A stretch of 64,000 nucleotides of DNA from an uncultured Caldimonas sp. (GCF_946480305.1 NZ_CAMLJQ010000009.1:62001-126000), one strand, 5' to 3'; positions 46,624-56,243 are shown, counted from the stretch's first letter. The notes: generated by a model not told the origin, from the sequence alone. A program made the numbers and translations.

Positions 46624-49458
46624 ATGCGCCGTATTCCCGGCCTGGCCGCCCTGGGCATCGGCGCCAAGCTCAACCTGAGCTTCGGTGTCCTCATCGGCCT
46701 GACGCTCCTGGTCGTTGCGCTGGCCATCGTCGGCGGACGCGACGCCACGCGGGAGATCGACCTCAGCGCCGCCGCGAGGGCCCCCGCCGTACTGGCCTCG
46801 GCACAGGCGCACGAAGCCCTGCTGCGCATGCAACTCCATTTGCGGGGCTACCTTGTGCTTTCCGACCAGGACGACGTGAGCCGGTACGAGGCAGCCAAGC
46901 AGGAGTTCGAGCGGGCGTTGGCCTCCTTGCAACAGCTATCTACCAGCTGGTCGACCGACGACCGAGGTCTGGTCGAAGCCCTGACCCGGAACTACGAGCG
47001 CTGGAAGAGCCTGCCGCCCCATCTCTTTTCGCTGCACCAGGATCACTTGCGCAATCGTCCTGCGCTGCGACTGTCCAGCATCGAGGTGCAGGACAGGCGT
47101 GTTCGCGTGATGGCCGAGCTGGAACAGATGATCGCGTTGCAGCGCACGAGAACCGACGATCCTCGGAACAGAGAGACGCTCGCCGCCCTCCTGTCGCTGC
47201 AAAGCTCGTTCGACGCGCTCACCACCAACGTGATGGCCTTCGGCGCATCGGGCGAGAACAACTTCCGCCTCGCATACGGCCCGCAACTGGTGACCAACGC
47301 GGCACTGTGGGACGCGGTGAACGCTGCGCGCCCGTGGCTCACCAGGAAGCAGCTGCAACACCTCGATCGCATCGCGGCACTGCGCATCGAGCTGACCAGC
47401 CTCGCGCTGGAGGTGCGCACCCTGATCGAGGGCGACCGCGCCTATGAGGATCTGTTTCTGTACCGCACGCAGGTGGCCCCGCAGGCTGCCGGCCTGGTGG
47501 ACCTGCTGCACGAGGTGACGGCCCGCCAGCAGACGCAGCTGCAGGCGGAATTGCTGCGGGCCAGGGACAGCCTGGCGCGGTCGCGCTCGCAGACCCTCGC
47601 CGGCGGCCTGCTCGCCCTGGCGACGGGGCTGGTGTTGGCCATCGTCCTGCGCCGCGGCATCGTCGGCCCCGTGCAGCGCCTGACGCAGGTGGCCGCGCGC
47701 ATTGCTTCCGGCGATCTGCAGGCGCGGGCGAAGGTCGAATCGAGCGACGAAACCGGCAGGCTGGCCGACAGCTTCAACACCATGACGGCCCGGCTGCTCG
47801 AGACGATCGCTCACCTGGAGTCGGCCTACGCCGAGGCGCGACAAGCCAGGACCGTGGCCGAACGGGCCAACCAGGCCAAGAGCAGCTTCCTTGCCAACAT
47901 GAGCCACGAGATCCGCACGCCGATGAATGCGATCCTCGGCATGTCGCACCTGGCCTTGCAAAGCGGACTCAACCCGAAGCAGCAGAACTACGTGCAGAAA
48001 GTGCATATCGCCGCGAAGTCGCTGCTGGGCGTGATCAACGACATCCTCGATTTTTCCAAGATCGAAGCCGGCAAGCTCGACATCGAGTCGATCCCGTTCA
48101 ACCTGGTCGACGTGCTCGACAACACGGTCAACGTGCTGAGCATGAGAGCCGACGAAAAGGGCCTGGAGCTTGTGATGGACCTCGCCCCCGATCTGCCGCC
48201 GGCCTTGATGGGCGACCCGTCTCGCCTGGGCCAGGTGCTGCTGAACCTGGGGAACAACGCCGTCAAGTTCACCGAGCGAGGCGAGGTCGTGCTGAGCGTG
48301 AGGCTGATGGAGCGAGACGACGCATCGGCGCGCCTGTTGTTCGAGATGCGCGACACCGGCATCGGCATGAGCGAAGAGTTGCAGCAGCGGCTGTTTCAAC
48401 CCTTCACGCAAGCGGACGCATCGACCAGTCGACGGTATGGCGGTACCGGTCTGGGACTGGCGATCAGCCGCCACCTGGTGCAATTGATGGGCGGCAGCTT
48501 CGGGGTCGAGAGCTCGCCGGGCCAGGGCAGCCGCTTCTTCTTCGAGCTGCCGTTGGGGCTGCAAACCACACCGGCCGGGCCCCAGCGCGACACGCACTCA
48601 GTGCAGGGCATGCGCGTGCTGATCGCGGACGACAACGCCACCGCCCGCGAGGTGCTGGCCGCGATGAGCCGCACGCTCGGCATGCAGGCGGACGTGGCCG
48701 CAGACGGCCACGAGGCCGTGCGCCGGGTCGAGCAGGCCGATGCGGACGACGAACCGTACCACTTGCTGGTGCTGGACTGGAAGATGCCTGGCATGGACGG
48801 CGTGACCTGCGCGCAGATGCTCGCGCAACACGATGCCTTGCGCCACCCCGCGCCGGTGGTGATGATGGCCACCGCGTTCGGACGCGAGGAAGTGCGGCAA
48901 CTCCTCGCCGACCGCGGTGTCGCCGTGGCCGCGCTGCTGACCAAGCCGGTGGTTGCCTCCGCCCTGCTCGACGCATGCGCGACGACGCTAGGACACGCAC
49001 CGGTCGCCGCCAGCAACGAGTCCTGGGGCCGCCGCCGGCGCATGCGCAACGGCCTTGGCGCCAAGCTGGCCGGTGCGCGTGTCCTGCTGGTCGAGGACAA
49101 CGCGTTCAACCAGGAACTCGCCACCGAGCTGCTTGCCGGTGCCGGCATCGAAGTGCGCCTCGCCGCCGACGGAGAGCAGGCGCTGAAGACACTGGAGCAT
49201 GAATCGTTCGATGCCGTGCTGATGGACTGCCAGATGCCGGTGATGGACGGCTACGAGGCCACCCGGTTGCTGCGCCAGCGGCGCGAGCTGCAGGCCCTCC
49301 CTGTGATCGCGATGACGGCGAATGCCATGACGGGCGACCGGGAAGCCGTGCTGGCGGCCGGCATGAACGACCACATCGCGAAGCCGATCGCGATCGACGA
49401 AATGTTCGCGACACTGGCCCGCTGGATCAAGCCCAGGCAAGGACAGCCGCCGGAGTAG
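46624..49458 (+). CDS. Hybrid sensor histidine kinase with two receiver domains
   Basis: A 944-residue protein. It has a membrane helix (about residues 12-38), a large helical periplasmic domain (about 40-320), a second helix (about 323-342), HAMP, a HisKA domain with His 428 in [10 protein letters not shown], and HATPase (D-T-G-I-G-M; G-T-G-L-G-L). Two receivers follow (from about 660: I-A-D-D-N, L-D-W-K-M-P; from about 818: V-E-D-N, M-D-C-Q-M-P). No HPt domain is seen, so phosphotransfer must go to a separate protein. The gene starts 7 bp after the binding-protein gene, implying joint function in sensing. Confidence 0.93.
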   Translation: MRRIPGLAALGIGAKLNLSFGVLIGLTLLVVALAIVGGRDATREIDLSAAARAPAVLASAQAHEALLRMQLHLRGYLVLSDQDDVSRYEAAKQEFERALASLQQLSTSWSTDDRGLVEALTRNYERWKSLPPHLFSLHQDHLRNRPALRLSSIEVQDRRVRVMAELEQMIALQRTRTDDPRNRETLAALLSLQSSFDALTTNVMAFGASGENNFRLAYGPQLVTNAALWDAVNAARPWLTRKQLQHLDRIAALRIELTSLALEVRTLIEGDRAYEDLFLYRTQVAPQAAGLVDLLHEVTARQQTQLQAELLRARDSLARSRSQTLAGGLLALATGLVLAIVLRRGIVGPVQRLTQVAARIASGDLQARAKVESSDETGRLADSFNTMTARLLETIAHLESAYAEARQARTVAERANQAKSSFLANMSHEIRTPMNAILGMSHLALQSGLNPKQQNYVQKVHIAAKSLLGVINDILDFSKIEAGKLDIESIPFNLVDVLDNTVNVLSMRADEKGLELVMDLAPDLPPALMGDPSRLGQVLLNLGNNAVKFTERGEVVLSVRLMERDDASARLLFEMRDTGIGMSEELQQRLFQPFTQADASTSRRYGGTGLGLAISRHLVQLMGGSFGVESSPGQGSRFFFELPLGLQTTPAGPQRDTHSVQGMRVLIADDNATAREVLAAMSRTLGMQADVAADGHEAVRRVEQADADDEPYHLLVLDWKMPGMDGVTCAQMLAQHDALRHPAPVVMMATAFGREEVRQLLADRGVAVAALLTKPVVASALLDACATTLGHAPVAASNESWGRRRRMRNGLGAKLAGARVLLVEDNAFNQELATELLAGAGIEVRLAADGEQALKTLEHESFDAVLMDCQMPVMDGYEATRLLRQRRELQALPVIAMTANAMTGDREAVLAAGMNDHIAKPIAIDEMFATLARWIKPRQGQPPE

Positions 49459-49496
49459 GCGGTACTGCCGCAGCCCAAGCGGCACCGTACGAAGGC

Positions 49497-50429
49497 TTAC
49501 TCCACCTTCTTCTTCACGAGCGCGTCGAAGGTTTCCTGGTTCACCGGCGAACGCAGGCGGCCGTTGTTGAGCAGCAGCAACACGGTGTCGACGTTGTCTT
49601 CCTGCACGACGATGCGGCCGTCCTGCACCACCAGGCCCCATTGCTCCTTCTCGTTGAGTTCGAGCAGGCGTTGCATGAAGCGCCGGTCGCGGTAGTAGCC
49701 GTTGCGGTCGAGCGCGGAGATGCGGCGCAGCCGCGGCAGGCTGGTGCCCACCGCATCGCGCAACGGTGCGACGTCGACGAAGATGCCCGCCTCATCGAAC
49801 TCCTGCAGCACCGCGTCGCGCACGCGCTCCATGCCGAGCCGGAAGTTCAGCGCGCTTTCGAACTGCCGCTTGTTGCAGATGAACAGCGCGCCGCCGTGTG
49901 CAAAGAAGTCGAAGCCGCTCGCCAGCGTGAACACCTGGCGCTCTTCGAGGTCGATCAGCATGTGGTCCTGCCACAGCAGGTTGCGCAGCCCCTTCACGCG
50001 GCGGGTGCTGCTTTGCGCGGCGGTTTTCTTCACCGCATCGAGCACGGCTTCCTTGTGCTGCAGGCGCACCACGTAGCACCAGGAGTTGAGCAAGTCGTCG
50101 AGCGATTGCGCGCGCGGCGCATCGAGGCCCTTGTCGATCTTCTTCGCGATCAGCGGGTAGTCGGTCTCTTCGGCGGGCAGCGTCAGCACGCTGTCGTCCT
50201 GGTCCTCGGAGATGAACTCATACGGTTCGGTGCGATGCGGGCTCGCCGCCAGCGCGGTCACCTCCTCGTGCAACCGCTGTTGCAGGCGCGTGTCGATGTC
50301 CACCCCCGTCACGTCGTAGCGTGCCCGCCGGTCGGCCAGCCGGCGCTTGACGATCCACAGGCTGGCCGTGGCGGCGGACCAGTCCGCCTGCTGCAAGGCT
50401 CTCAGCGGCGCGGAGCTGTCGTCTTTCAT
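49497..50429 (-). CDS. kwaB: DUF4868 protein, KwaB-like (Kiwa anti-phage system)
   Basis: A 310-residue protein. ATG 50429 overlaps the stop of the membrane-protein gene (ATGA). The C-terminal half shows the DUF4868 pattern: I-D-L-E-E-R-Q-V-F, G-F-D-F-F, L-F-I-C-N-K-R-Q-F-E-S-A-L-N-F, then a long helix and a basic stretch R-R-I-S-A-L-D-R. E. coli KwaB is of similar length and carries DUF4868. In the known Kiwa system KwaB works with a membrane partner, KwaA, to block phage replication and binds DNA. The gene order here (membrane gene then DUF4868 gene) matches. Assignment rests on motif and context; I could not run a profile search. Confidence 0.78.
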   Translation of the reverse strand: MKDDSSAPLRALQQADWSAATASLWIVKRRLADRRARYDVTGVDIDTRLQQRLHEEVTALAASPHRTEPYEFISEDQDDSVLTLPAEETDYPLIAKKIDKGLDAPRAQSLDDLLNSWCYVVRLQHKEAVLDAVKKTAAQSSTRRVKGLRNLLWQDHMLIDLEERQVFTLASGFDFFAHGGALFICNKRQFESALNFRLGMERVRDAVLQEFDEAGIFVDVAPLRDAVGTSLPRLRRISALDRNGYYRDRRFMQRLLELNEKEQWGLVVQDGRIVVQEDNVDTVLLLLNNGRLRSPVNQETFDALVKKKVE

Positions 50430-50974
50430 GCCTCGCGCTCCACGCGCGTGACGAAGTAGAGGAAGTTCGACAGCCGCGTGACGTGGCAGCGGTCGCCGGG
50501 CCTGAACTCGTCGCGCGACAGCAGCAGCCCCTGGCGCTCGTGCGCGCCTTCCTTGAAGGTGCTGTCGTACAAGCCGTAGCCCACCAAGCCGAGGATGGGG
50601 TTCACGAGGATGCTGCGCGTGCGGTGGGCCAGCGAGAACATCATCGCCAGGAACAGCCCCAGGCAGAGCAGCGTGCGCCAGTCTCCGAGGTTGAAGTTGT
50701 AGAACGAGATCATGTAGGGCACGGTGTACGCGAACAGCTCGCCGGACTTGTTGCCGACCTTGGTCACCAGCACGGGCAGCCCGTCGGGGATGGTGCGCAC
50801 CACCAGGCCGAGCGCCAGCAGGCACAGCACCGCGCTCAACGCGATCACGCCGGCAAACACCGGGTGTTGCGGATGGGCGGTGACTGGGTCGAGATCCTTG
50901 ATGATGACGATGACCGCGAGCGGAAAGTACGAGCCCGCGAAGATCAGCAGCGACGGCCACAGGCGCAGCTTCAT
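50426..50974 (-). CDS. KwaA-like four-helix membrane protein (Kiwa anti-phage system)
   Basis: A 182-residue protein with four hydrophobic segments (about residues 5-25, 39-62, 93-112 and 121-140). Between helices 2 and 3 is a conserved-looking F-A-Y-T-V-P-Y-M-I-S-F-Y-N-F motif. The soluble C-terminus is about 40 residues. Size and topology fit KwaA, the membrane sensor of Kiwa, and it directly precedes and overlaps the DUF4868 gene. It begins 14 bp after the protease-nuclease gene. As a short membrane protein its assignment depends mainly on context. Confidence 0.7.
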   Translation of the reverse strand: MKLRLWPSLLIFAGSYFPLAVIVIIKDLDPVTAHPQHPVFAGVIALSAVLCLLALGLVVRTIPDGLPVLVTKVGNKSGELFAYTVPYMISFYNFNLGDWRTLLCLGLFLAMMFSLAHRTRSILVNPILGLVGYGLYDSTFKEGAHERQGLLLSRDEFRPGDRCHVTRLSNFLYFVTRVEREA

Positions 50975-50988
50975 GCGGCAACGCCTGG

Positions 50989-52902
50989 TCAACGTTTGCG
51001 GCGCGGGAAGCGCACGTCTTCGGGCCGTCGGATCTCGATGCCCGGCATCCAGCGCGGCACGCGCTCCGGGCCGATGCGATCGGCATAACGGTCGGCCTCG
51101 CGCAGTGCCTTGCCGAAGTGCAGGCCAGTGAGCTGCTCGATGCGCACGAGCGGCACCTGGTAGGTCTTGAAGCGCCCGTAATGGAACGCCTCGGCCACCA
51201 TCGTCTCCTGCGACAGCAGGTAGGCCGCGCAGGCGAGCTGTTGCGTGTCGGCCTCCACCAGCACGGCCACCTTCCAGAAGCGCATGGGCACCTGCACGCC
51301 GAGCACCACCGGGTCCGCATCGGTGAACACCGGGCCGGTGAACACGCTCACCTTCAGGTCCAGCGCGTCGGCGTTGTCGAGCACGTAGTCTTCGAGCTCC
51401 AGCCATTCCTTCTGGTTGAGCCCCGGGTGCTGGGGCGCCGCGTTGGTGTAGTGGAAGCTGTCTTCGTTGGCGCGCGCAGCCTCGTCCGCCGCGCCCCATA
51501 CCGGGTCTTCGCGCCGCACCATGTGACCGCGGTCGAAGCCGGTGGGGCCGTAGAACTCGCCGCCCACCTGTTGCTCGCGCGCGATGCGCGAATCGAAGAA
51601 CCAGGTCTGCCCCTTGCGTGACAGCTTCATGCGCGCGGTGCCGTCGATGTTGACGGCCGTCACCGCAGGCAGCCGACGTTGCTCGTGCATGCGCACGCTG
51701 AAGTGGGTGTAGTCGAGCCGCCACGGGTCCTTGCCGTCGCCCACCTTCAGCAAGCCCTCGCCCTTCGGCGGTTTGGGCAGCGGTACCTGCGGGCCGAGAA
51801 AGCGCTCGTCGTAGCCGGCGGCCGTGTAGGCCTTGCGGGGGCGCAGCTTCTCGGCCAATGGCTCCAGCGACGCGCCGGGCACGGTGGTGCGGGCGCGCGC
51901 GACGTGCAGCATCTCGAACACCGTGTCGATGCGCACGGCGTAGTTCGCCTTGCGATGCGCGCCGGCGTAGTGCAACCCCAGCGCCTTGCCGGTTTCCAGA
52001 TCGAGGATCACGCTGCCCGAGTTGCCGCCCAGCGTGGTCGCGTCGTGCTCGAAGTACCACTGGTCGCGTTCGGCGGCCATCACCTCGCCGGGGGCGAAGC
52101 GTTTCACGTCGTAGATGTCGCCGAAGATGCGGTCCATCAGGCGCGAGTCGCTGCGGCTGTCGCGTGCCGGGTAGCCCACCACCGCCATGAAGCGGCGCTT
52201 GCGCAATGCCTTGGCGAGTGCCTCCACCGGCTGGATCGGCGGCGGCAGCGCCGCGCCGTCGGCGCCGGGCACCACACGAAGAAAGGCCACGTCGGGCGAG
52301 CCTTCGCTGTGCGGCGCAATGTAGAGCACACGCTCGATGCGGAACTCCGCCGCCACCACCGAGCGGTATTCCTCATGAAAGTCGATGCGTGGCAGCACCT
52401 CGGCCCCCGCCTGGTTGCGGATGAAGACGTAGCCCAGCCCCGTGGCATCGCGCCGCGAGAATTCGTCGGCCACGTGGCGGTTGGTCACGATCACGTCCTC
52501 CTCGATCATCCAGCCGGTGCCCACCCAGTCCAGCTCCGGGTGCCCGACGAGCTCGACACGCCCCACCGAGCGCAAGGCCGGTTCGAAGGCGCTCGCATGC
52601 TTCGCAATGCGGCGCGACAGCACGTCGGACGACGGCAAGGTCACCCGGTGGTTCTCGACCAGCAGCACAGGCCGTGCCTGCGCGCGCACGATCGCCTCGG
52701 AGAGCGGACGGCTCTCGAACTCGTCGCCGGAGGGGGCTTCGTCGAGCAGGGAAACCAGCGTGCGGGTGTCGACGTCCCACTGGCTGCCGAGTTCGTTGTC
52801 TGCGGCGCGGCGCTGCAGTTCGCAGCGCAACTCCTTGTCGCCGAGGATGGAGGTCATCGTGCGCCGGCGGGCGCTGCGTTCGAGTTCGCTGTCGGTCGGC
52901 AT
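50989..52902 (-). CDS. Trypsin-like protease fused to NUC1-type DNA/RNA non-specific endonuclease
   Basis: A 637-residue protein. Residues 1-110 are an uncharacterised charged region. A trypsin-fold domain (about 115-335) has a complete triad: His 143 (V-T-N-R-H-V-A), Asp 204 (S-P-D-V-A-F-L) and Ser 295 (G-G-N-S-G-S). A NUC1 domain (about 390-605) has the D-R-G-H motif (457-460, catalytic His 460) and metal-binding Asn 487 (N-A-A-P-Q). No signal peptide is seen, so a toxic nuclease would stay in the cytoplasm and must be controlled. It is first in an operon with KwaA- and KwaB-like genes. The protease may activate or release the nuclease on infection, which is inference. Confidence 0.85.
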   Translation of the reverse strand: MPTDSELERSARRRTMTSILGDKELRCELQRRAADNELGSQWDVDTRTLVSLLDEAPSGDEFESRPLSEAIVRAQARPVLLVENHRVTLPSSDVLSRRIAKHASAFEPALRSVGRVELVGHPELDWVGTGWMIEEDVIVTNRHVADEFSRRDATGLGYVFIRNQAGAEVLPRIDFHEEYRSVVAAEFRIERVLYIAPHSEGSPDVAFLRVVPGADGAALPPPIQPVEALAKALRKRRFMAVVGYPARDSRSDSRLMDRIFGDIYDVKRFAPGEVMAAERDQWYFEHDATTLGGNSGSVILDLETGKALGLHYAGAHRKANYAVRIDTVFEMLHVARARTTVPGASLEPLAEKLRPRKAYTAAGYDERFLGPQVPLPKPPKGEGLLKVGDGKDPWRLDYTHFSVRMHEQRRLPAVTAVNIDGTARMKLSRKGQTWFFDSRIAREQQVGGEFYGPTGFDRGHMVRREDPVWGAADEAARANEDSFHYTNAAPQHPGLNQKEWLELEDYVLDNADALDLKVSVFTGPVFTDADPVVLGVQVPMRFWKVAVLVEADTQQLACAAYLLSQETMVAEAFHYGRFKTYQVPLVRIEQLTGLHFGKALREADRYADRIGPERVPRWMPGIEIRRPEDVRFPRRKR

Positions 52903-52972
52903 GAAAAGGCGCGAGGGTGATGGCGCAAGAGCGTAGCGCCACGGCCGCCGCGCAGTGGTAACAAGGGGCGCT

Positions 52973-53317
52973 TCAGCGGTGGTGGTCGCGACTGTCCTGC
53001 GGTGCCTGTTCGCGCTCGTGCATGCCGTAGTCGCGCAGCACCGAAGCCACGCGCAGGCGGTAATCGCGGAACACGCCGCCCCGCCCCGCCGCCTGCGCCA
53101 TGCGGTGTGCTTCGAGCTGCCGCCATTGCTGCACCGCGGCCTCGTCGCGGAAGAACGACAGCGACAGCATCTTGCCCGGCTCGGTGAGGCTCTCGAAGCG
53201 CTCGACGGAGATGAAGCCGTCGACTTGCGCCAGCTCGCTGCGCAACCTGGCGGCGATGTTGAGGTAGTGGTCGCGGCGGCCGTCCTGTGGCCAGACTTCG
53301 AAGATGATCGCGATCAT
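52973..53317 (-). CDS. Antibiotic biosynthesis monooxygenase (ABM) domain protein
   Basis: A 114-residue dimeric ferredoxin-like-fold protein: M-I-A-I-I-F-E-V-W-P start, G-F-I-S-V-E-R-F-E-S-L core, then S-L-S-F-F-R-D-E and Q-Q-W-R-Q-L-E-A-H. ABM proteins are cofactor-free monooxygenases, haem-degrading enzymes or simple binding modules. ATG 53317 overlaps the P450 stop (ATGA), so the two proteins are probably made together and act on the same compound. Confidence 0.88.
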   Translation of the reverse strand: MIAIIFEVWPQDGRRDHYLNIAARLRSELAQVDGFISVERFESLTEPGKMLSLSFFRDEAAVQQWRQLEAHRMAQAAGRGGVFRDYRLRVASVLRDYGMHEREQAPQDSRDHHR

Positions 53318-54453
53318 GCGGGGGTCTCCTGATGGAAGTGAGGAATGCGTGCGTTGACCGAGGGGCGGTATCGAGGATGAAGCTGCCACTCGCGCACGAT
53401 GTCGATCACGGCCTCGTCGACACACGACATGGCCCCTTGCGCGAGCTTGGCAGCAAGCATGGTCCCAGGGCATTGGTGCCTGCCCGCCCCGAAGCCGTGC
53501 TGCCGACGCGCGCCGCGCTGCAGCATGAAGCGCTCGGCGTGCGGCTGCGCGCTGTCATCGCGGTTGGCAGAAGCGAGCAGCACCAGCACCGCCTCGTGCG
53601 CACCGATGCGCTGGCCGAGCAGTTCGATCGCCTCGTCGTGCGCGAAGCGGCGGGTGTTCTGGATCGACGGATCGTGGCGCGCAACCTCGTCGATGGCATC
53701 GACCAGCAAGGCGACGTCGTCGCGCGTCATCGCGAACAGACCCGACTCGCGCGCAAACGCCACCAGCGTGTTGCCCAGCAGCCCCGCGGTGGCCTCGCAG
53801 GTCTGCGACAGCAGCCCCACGAGGTTGGCGGCCCAGATGTCGCGCGGCACCCCGTGGGGCACCGGGCCGGCCCAGGCGCCGATACCGCCATCGAAGCACT
53901 GCAGCAGGGCCTGGGCGGCATCGCCTGCCGCGGCCAGCTGCGAGGCACTGCCGAGCGGCGACAGGCCCGCGACGAAGGAGTGCGCGTGCGCGGCCACCTG
54001 CGCGAGGGCGGCATCCGGCACGCCGAGCGATTCGGCCATGGCGAGCAGCGGCACCTGGAAGATCCAGCGGTCCAAGGCCCGCGCATCACGAGGCAGCATC
54101 TGCTGCGCGTGCCGCCGTGCGTTCCCGGGTACCGCCTGGGCCGGCAAGGCCGCCAGGTGGGCCGTCAATGCCCGACGAGCGGCGGCATGGGCGGGGCCGT
54201 CGTTCATGCGCGCCAGCTTCGAGAACACGGTACCTGCCGGCGTGCCCGCAATGCCGCGGGGCACGGGCTCGGTCTGCGGGCGCACGTACAACCCCGGGTG
54301 CGCCAGCGCAGCCTCCACTGCCTCGGCACTGCTCGCCACCCAAAGCTTCAGCGGCTCGTTCCAGCGGCACGGCGACGCGGCACGCAACGAGGCGTAGTAC
54401 GGATACGGGTCCGCCGCCGTGACGGCGGCAACGGGGTCGGTGATGTGCTGCAT
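53314..54453 (-). CDS. Cytochrome P450-like protein
   Basis: A 379-residue soluble protein with the haem-thiolate motif H-G-F-G-A-G-R-H-Q-C-P-G (Cys 328). A possible E-x-x-R is in D-E-V-A-R. The I-helix threonine region is less canonical (L-S-Q-T-C-E-A-T-A-G), so catalytic competence as a standard P450 is likely but not certain. It is shorter than many bacterial P450s. No ferredoxin or reductase gene is adjacent. It is divergent, across 71 bp, from an ArsR-type regulator that probably controls it. Confidence 0.85.
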   Translation of the reverse strand: MQHITDPVAAVTAADPYPYYASLRAASPCRWNEPLKLWVASSAEAVEAALAHPGLYVRPQTEPVPRGIAGTPAGTVFSKLARMNDGPAHAAARRALTAHLAALPAQAVPGNARRHAQQMLPRDARALDRWIFQVPLLAMAESLGVPDAALAQVAAHAHSFVAGLSPLGSASQLAAAGDAAQALLQCFDGGIGAWAGPVPHGVPRDIWAANLVGLLSQTCEATAGLLGNTLVAFARESGLFAMTRDDVALLVDAIDEVARHDPSIQNTRRFAHDEAIELLGQRIGAHEAVLVLLASANRDDSAQPHAERFMLQRGARRQHGFGAGRHQCPGTMLAAKLAQGAMSCVDEAVIDIVREWQLHPRYRPSVNARIPHFHQETPA

Positions 54454-54524
54454 GCGGTGTGTCTCGTGAGCGATGCCCGCAGTCTGCTACGCTGCGCGGA
54501 TCACGCTTCCATGGAGAACGAAAT

Positions 54525-55205
54525 ATGGATGCAGACGCGGGCATCGCTGCCATCGCCTCCGCCATTGCCGAGCCTGCACGTGCGCGCATGCTGTGCGCGC
54601 TGCTCGACGGACGCGCACGCACCGCCACCGAGCTGTCCGCCGTGGGCGAGGTGGCAGCCTCCACCGCGAGCGCGCACCTCGCGCGGCTGACGGAGCAACG
54701 GCTGGTCGACTGCGTACCGCAAGGCAAGCACCGCTACTACCAGCTCGCGGGTGCCGATGTGGCGCGGGCACTGGAAGCGCTGCTCGTGGTGGCGGGCGTG
54801 CCTCGCCCCAGCTTCGAACCCAGCACACCGCCCGCGCTGCGCAACGCGCGCACCTGCTACGACCACATGGCGGGCGAGGTGGCCGTCGCCCTGCTGGCAC
54901 AGATGAAGCGGGAGCGCTGGTTGACCACCCATGGCGGCGAGTACCGGCTGAGCGCACAGGGCGAACAGGCCCTGGCGAACTGGGGCGTGGATATCGACGC
55001 GACCCGGCGCCTGCGCCGCAAGTTCGCATGCGACTGCCTGGACTGGAGCGAGCGCCGCCCTCACCTTGGCGGTGCGCTGGGTGCCGCACTGCTCGGCACC
55101 GCGCTGCGGCGCAAGTGGCTGCAACAGGACCTCGACGGCCGTGGGCTGCAGGTCACGGCCAAGGGGCGCCGCGAGTGGCTGGTGCCGCAAGGCATCGGGA
55201 GCTGA
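54525..55205 (+). CDS. ArsR-family transcriptional regulator
   Basis: A 226-residue protein starting at ATG 54525 (GGAG eight bases before). The N-terminal winged helix has the ArsR pattern L-S-A-V-G-E-V-A-A-S-T-A-S-A-H-L-A-R-L. A C-terminal domain of about 120 residues includes C-D-C-L-D-W-S-E-R-R, seen in ArsR proteins often placed beside P450 or monooxygenase genes. The shared 71-bp intergenic region with the P450 gene suggests repression of both transcripts until an inducer appears. Confidence 0.88.
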   Translation: MDADAGIAAIASAIAEPARARMLCALLDGRARTATELSAVGEVAASTASAHLARLTEQRLVDCVPQGKHRYYQLAGADVARALEALLVVAGVPRPSFEPSTPPALRNARTCYDHMAGEVAVALLAQMKRERWLTTHGGEYRLSAQGEQALANWGVDIDATRRLRRKFACDCLDWSERRPHLGGALGAALLGTALRRKWLQQDLDGRGLQVTAKGRREWLVPQGIGS

Positions 55206-55305
55206 GTGTCTTGTGGGCGGGTGTTCGCACTGCAGCGTGCATTGCTGCCCAAGGGAAGTCGATCCGGAGGGACGCGGAGTGTCGGCACCGGCCCCCCTCA
55301 CACCC

Positions 55306-56223
55306 TCAACTGAAGCCCGGCTGGCGCTGCGCTATCAGCCTGTCGAGCATTTCGAGGAACACCTTGGTGCGCGCCGGCATCAGCCGACGGCCGGGCAGCA
55401 CCGCCCACGCCGGCGACTCGGGCAGGCACCACTGCGGCAGCACCCGTACGAGGCGCCCCGCGCGCTCCGGCGGGCCGGCCACCACATCGGGCGCGGCCGC
55501 GATGCCGGTGCCTTCCAGCGCCAGGCGCACCAGCAACTCCGGCGAGTTGGCCGAGGCACGCGGCGGCGCCAGCCCCACCCAGCGTTGCTCGCCCTGCAGC
55601 AACACCCAGGGCACCGGCTCGCCGCTGCGGGCTCTCAGGGGCAGCCCGGCATGCTGCAACAGGTCGGCCGGCTCACGCGGTGTGCCGTGCAACGCCAGGT
55701 AGTTCGGCGCGGCATACAGGCCCCAGGTGTGCGTGAACAGTTTGCGTGCGGTGAGCGTGGCGTCGTCGGGCAGGTCGCCCATGCGGATCGCAAGATCGAA
55801 GTTCTCGCCGATCAGGTCCACCCGGCGGGCCGAGAGATCCACCTCCAGCGAGATCGCCGGGTAGCGGACCAGGAAGTCCGCCATGAAACGGGCGATGTCC
55901 AGCCCGGCGAAGTCGCCCGGCATCGACACGCGCAGGCGCCCGCTCGGCTGCGCCTGCCGGTGCAGCACCAGTGAGGCTGCGGCGTCCACCTCGGAAGCCA
56001 CCTGCCGCGCATGGTCGAGCAGCGCGAAGCCGAAATCCGTGAGGCTCAGCTTGCGGGTGGTGCGCGACAGCAGGCGCTCGCCGAGTTGCTTTTCCAGCGC
56101 CGAGATGCGGCGCGAGACGGTGCTTTTCGGCAGCCCCACCCGCTCGGCTGCCCGGGTAAAGCTGCCGGTTTCAGCCACGCGGGCGAACAGCAGCAGGTCG
56201 TTGGGATCGAGGTTCAGCTCCAT
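55306..56223 (-). CDS. LysR-family transcriptional regulator of the azoR/pirin operon
   Basis: A 305-residue protein with an N-terminal LysR helix-turn-helix ([19 protein letters not shown]) and the substrate-binding-like domain of the CrgA/AaeR-type group (L-R-V-S-M-P-G-D-F). It is divergent from azoR. An inverted repeat covers its start codon (56222-56243), so autorepression together with control of azoR is likely. Confidence 0.9.
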   Translation of the reverse strand: MELNLDPNDLLLFARVAETGSFTRAAERVGLPKSTVSRRISALEKQLGERLLSRTTRKLSLTDFGFALLDHARQVASEVDAAASLVLHRQAQPSGRLRVSMPGDFAGLDIARFMADFLVRYPAISLEVDLSARRVDLIGENFDLAIRMGDLPDDATLTARKLFTHTWGLYAAPNYLALHGTPREPADLLQHAGLPLRARSGEPVPWVLLQGEQRWVGLAPPRASANSPELLVRLALEGTGIAAAPDVVAGPPERAGRLVRVLPQWCLPESPAWAVLPGRRLMPARTKVFLEMLDRLIAQRQPGFS

Positions 56224-56243
56224 TGTTCCTCCGGCGGAACAAT
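56222..56243. promoter_or_regulatory. LysR operator between lysR and azoR
   Basis: ATTGTTCC-TCCGGC-GGAACAAT has 8-bp perfect arms and contains a T-N11-A core (T56227 to A56239), the LysR consensus. It overlaps the LysR start codon. About 10 bp further toward azoR, TTGCATCG occurs twice (within 56253-56276). Confidence 0.7.

Noticed and set aside
49459..49496. Imperfect GC inverted repeat between the convergent kinase and KwaB-like genes considered as a bidirectional terminator
   Set aside because: The arms are short with mismatches and no U-run; too weak to annotate.
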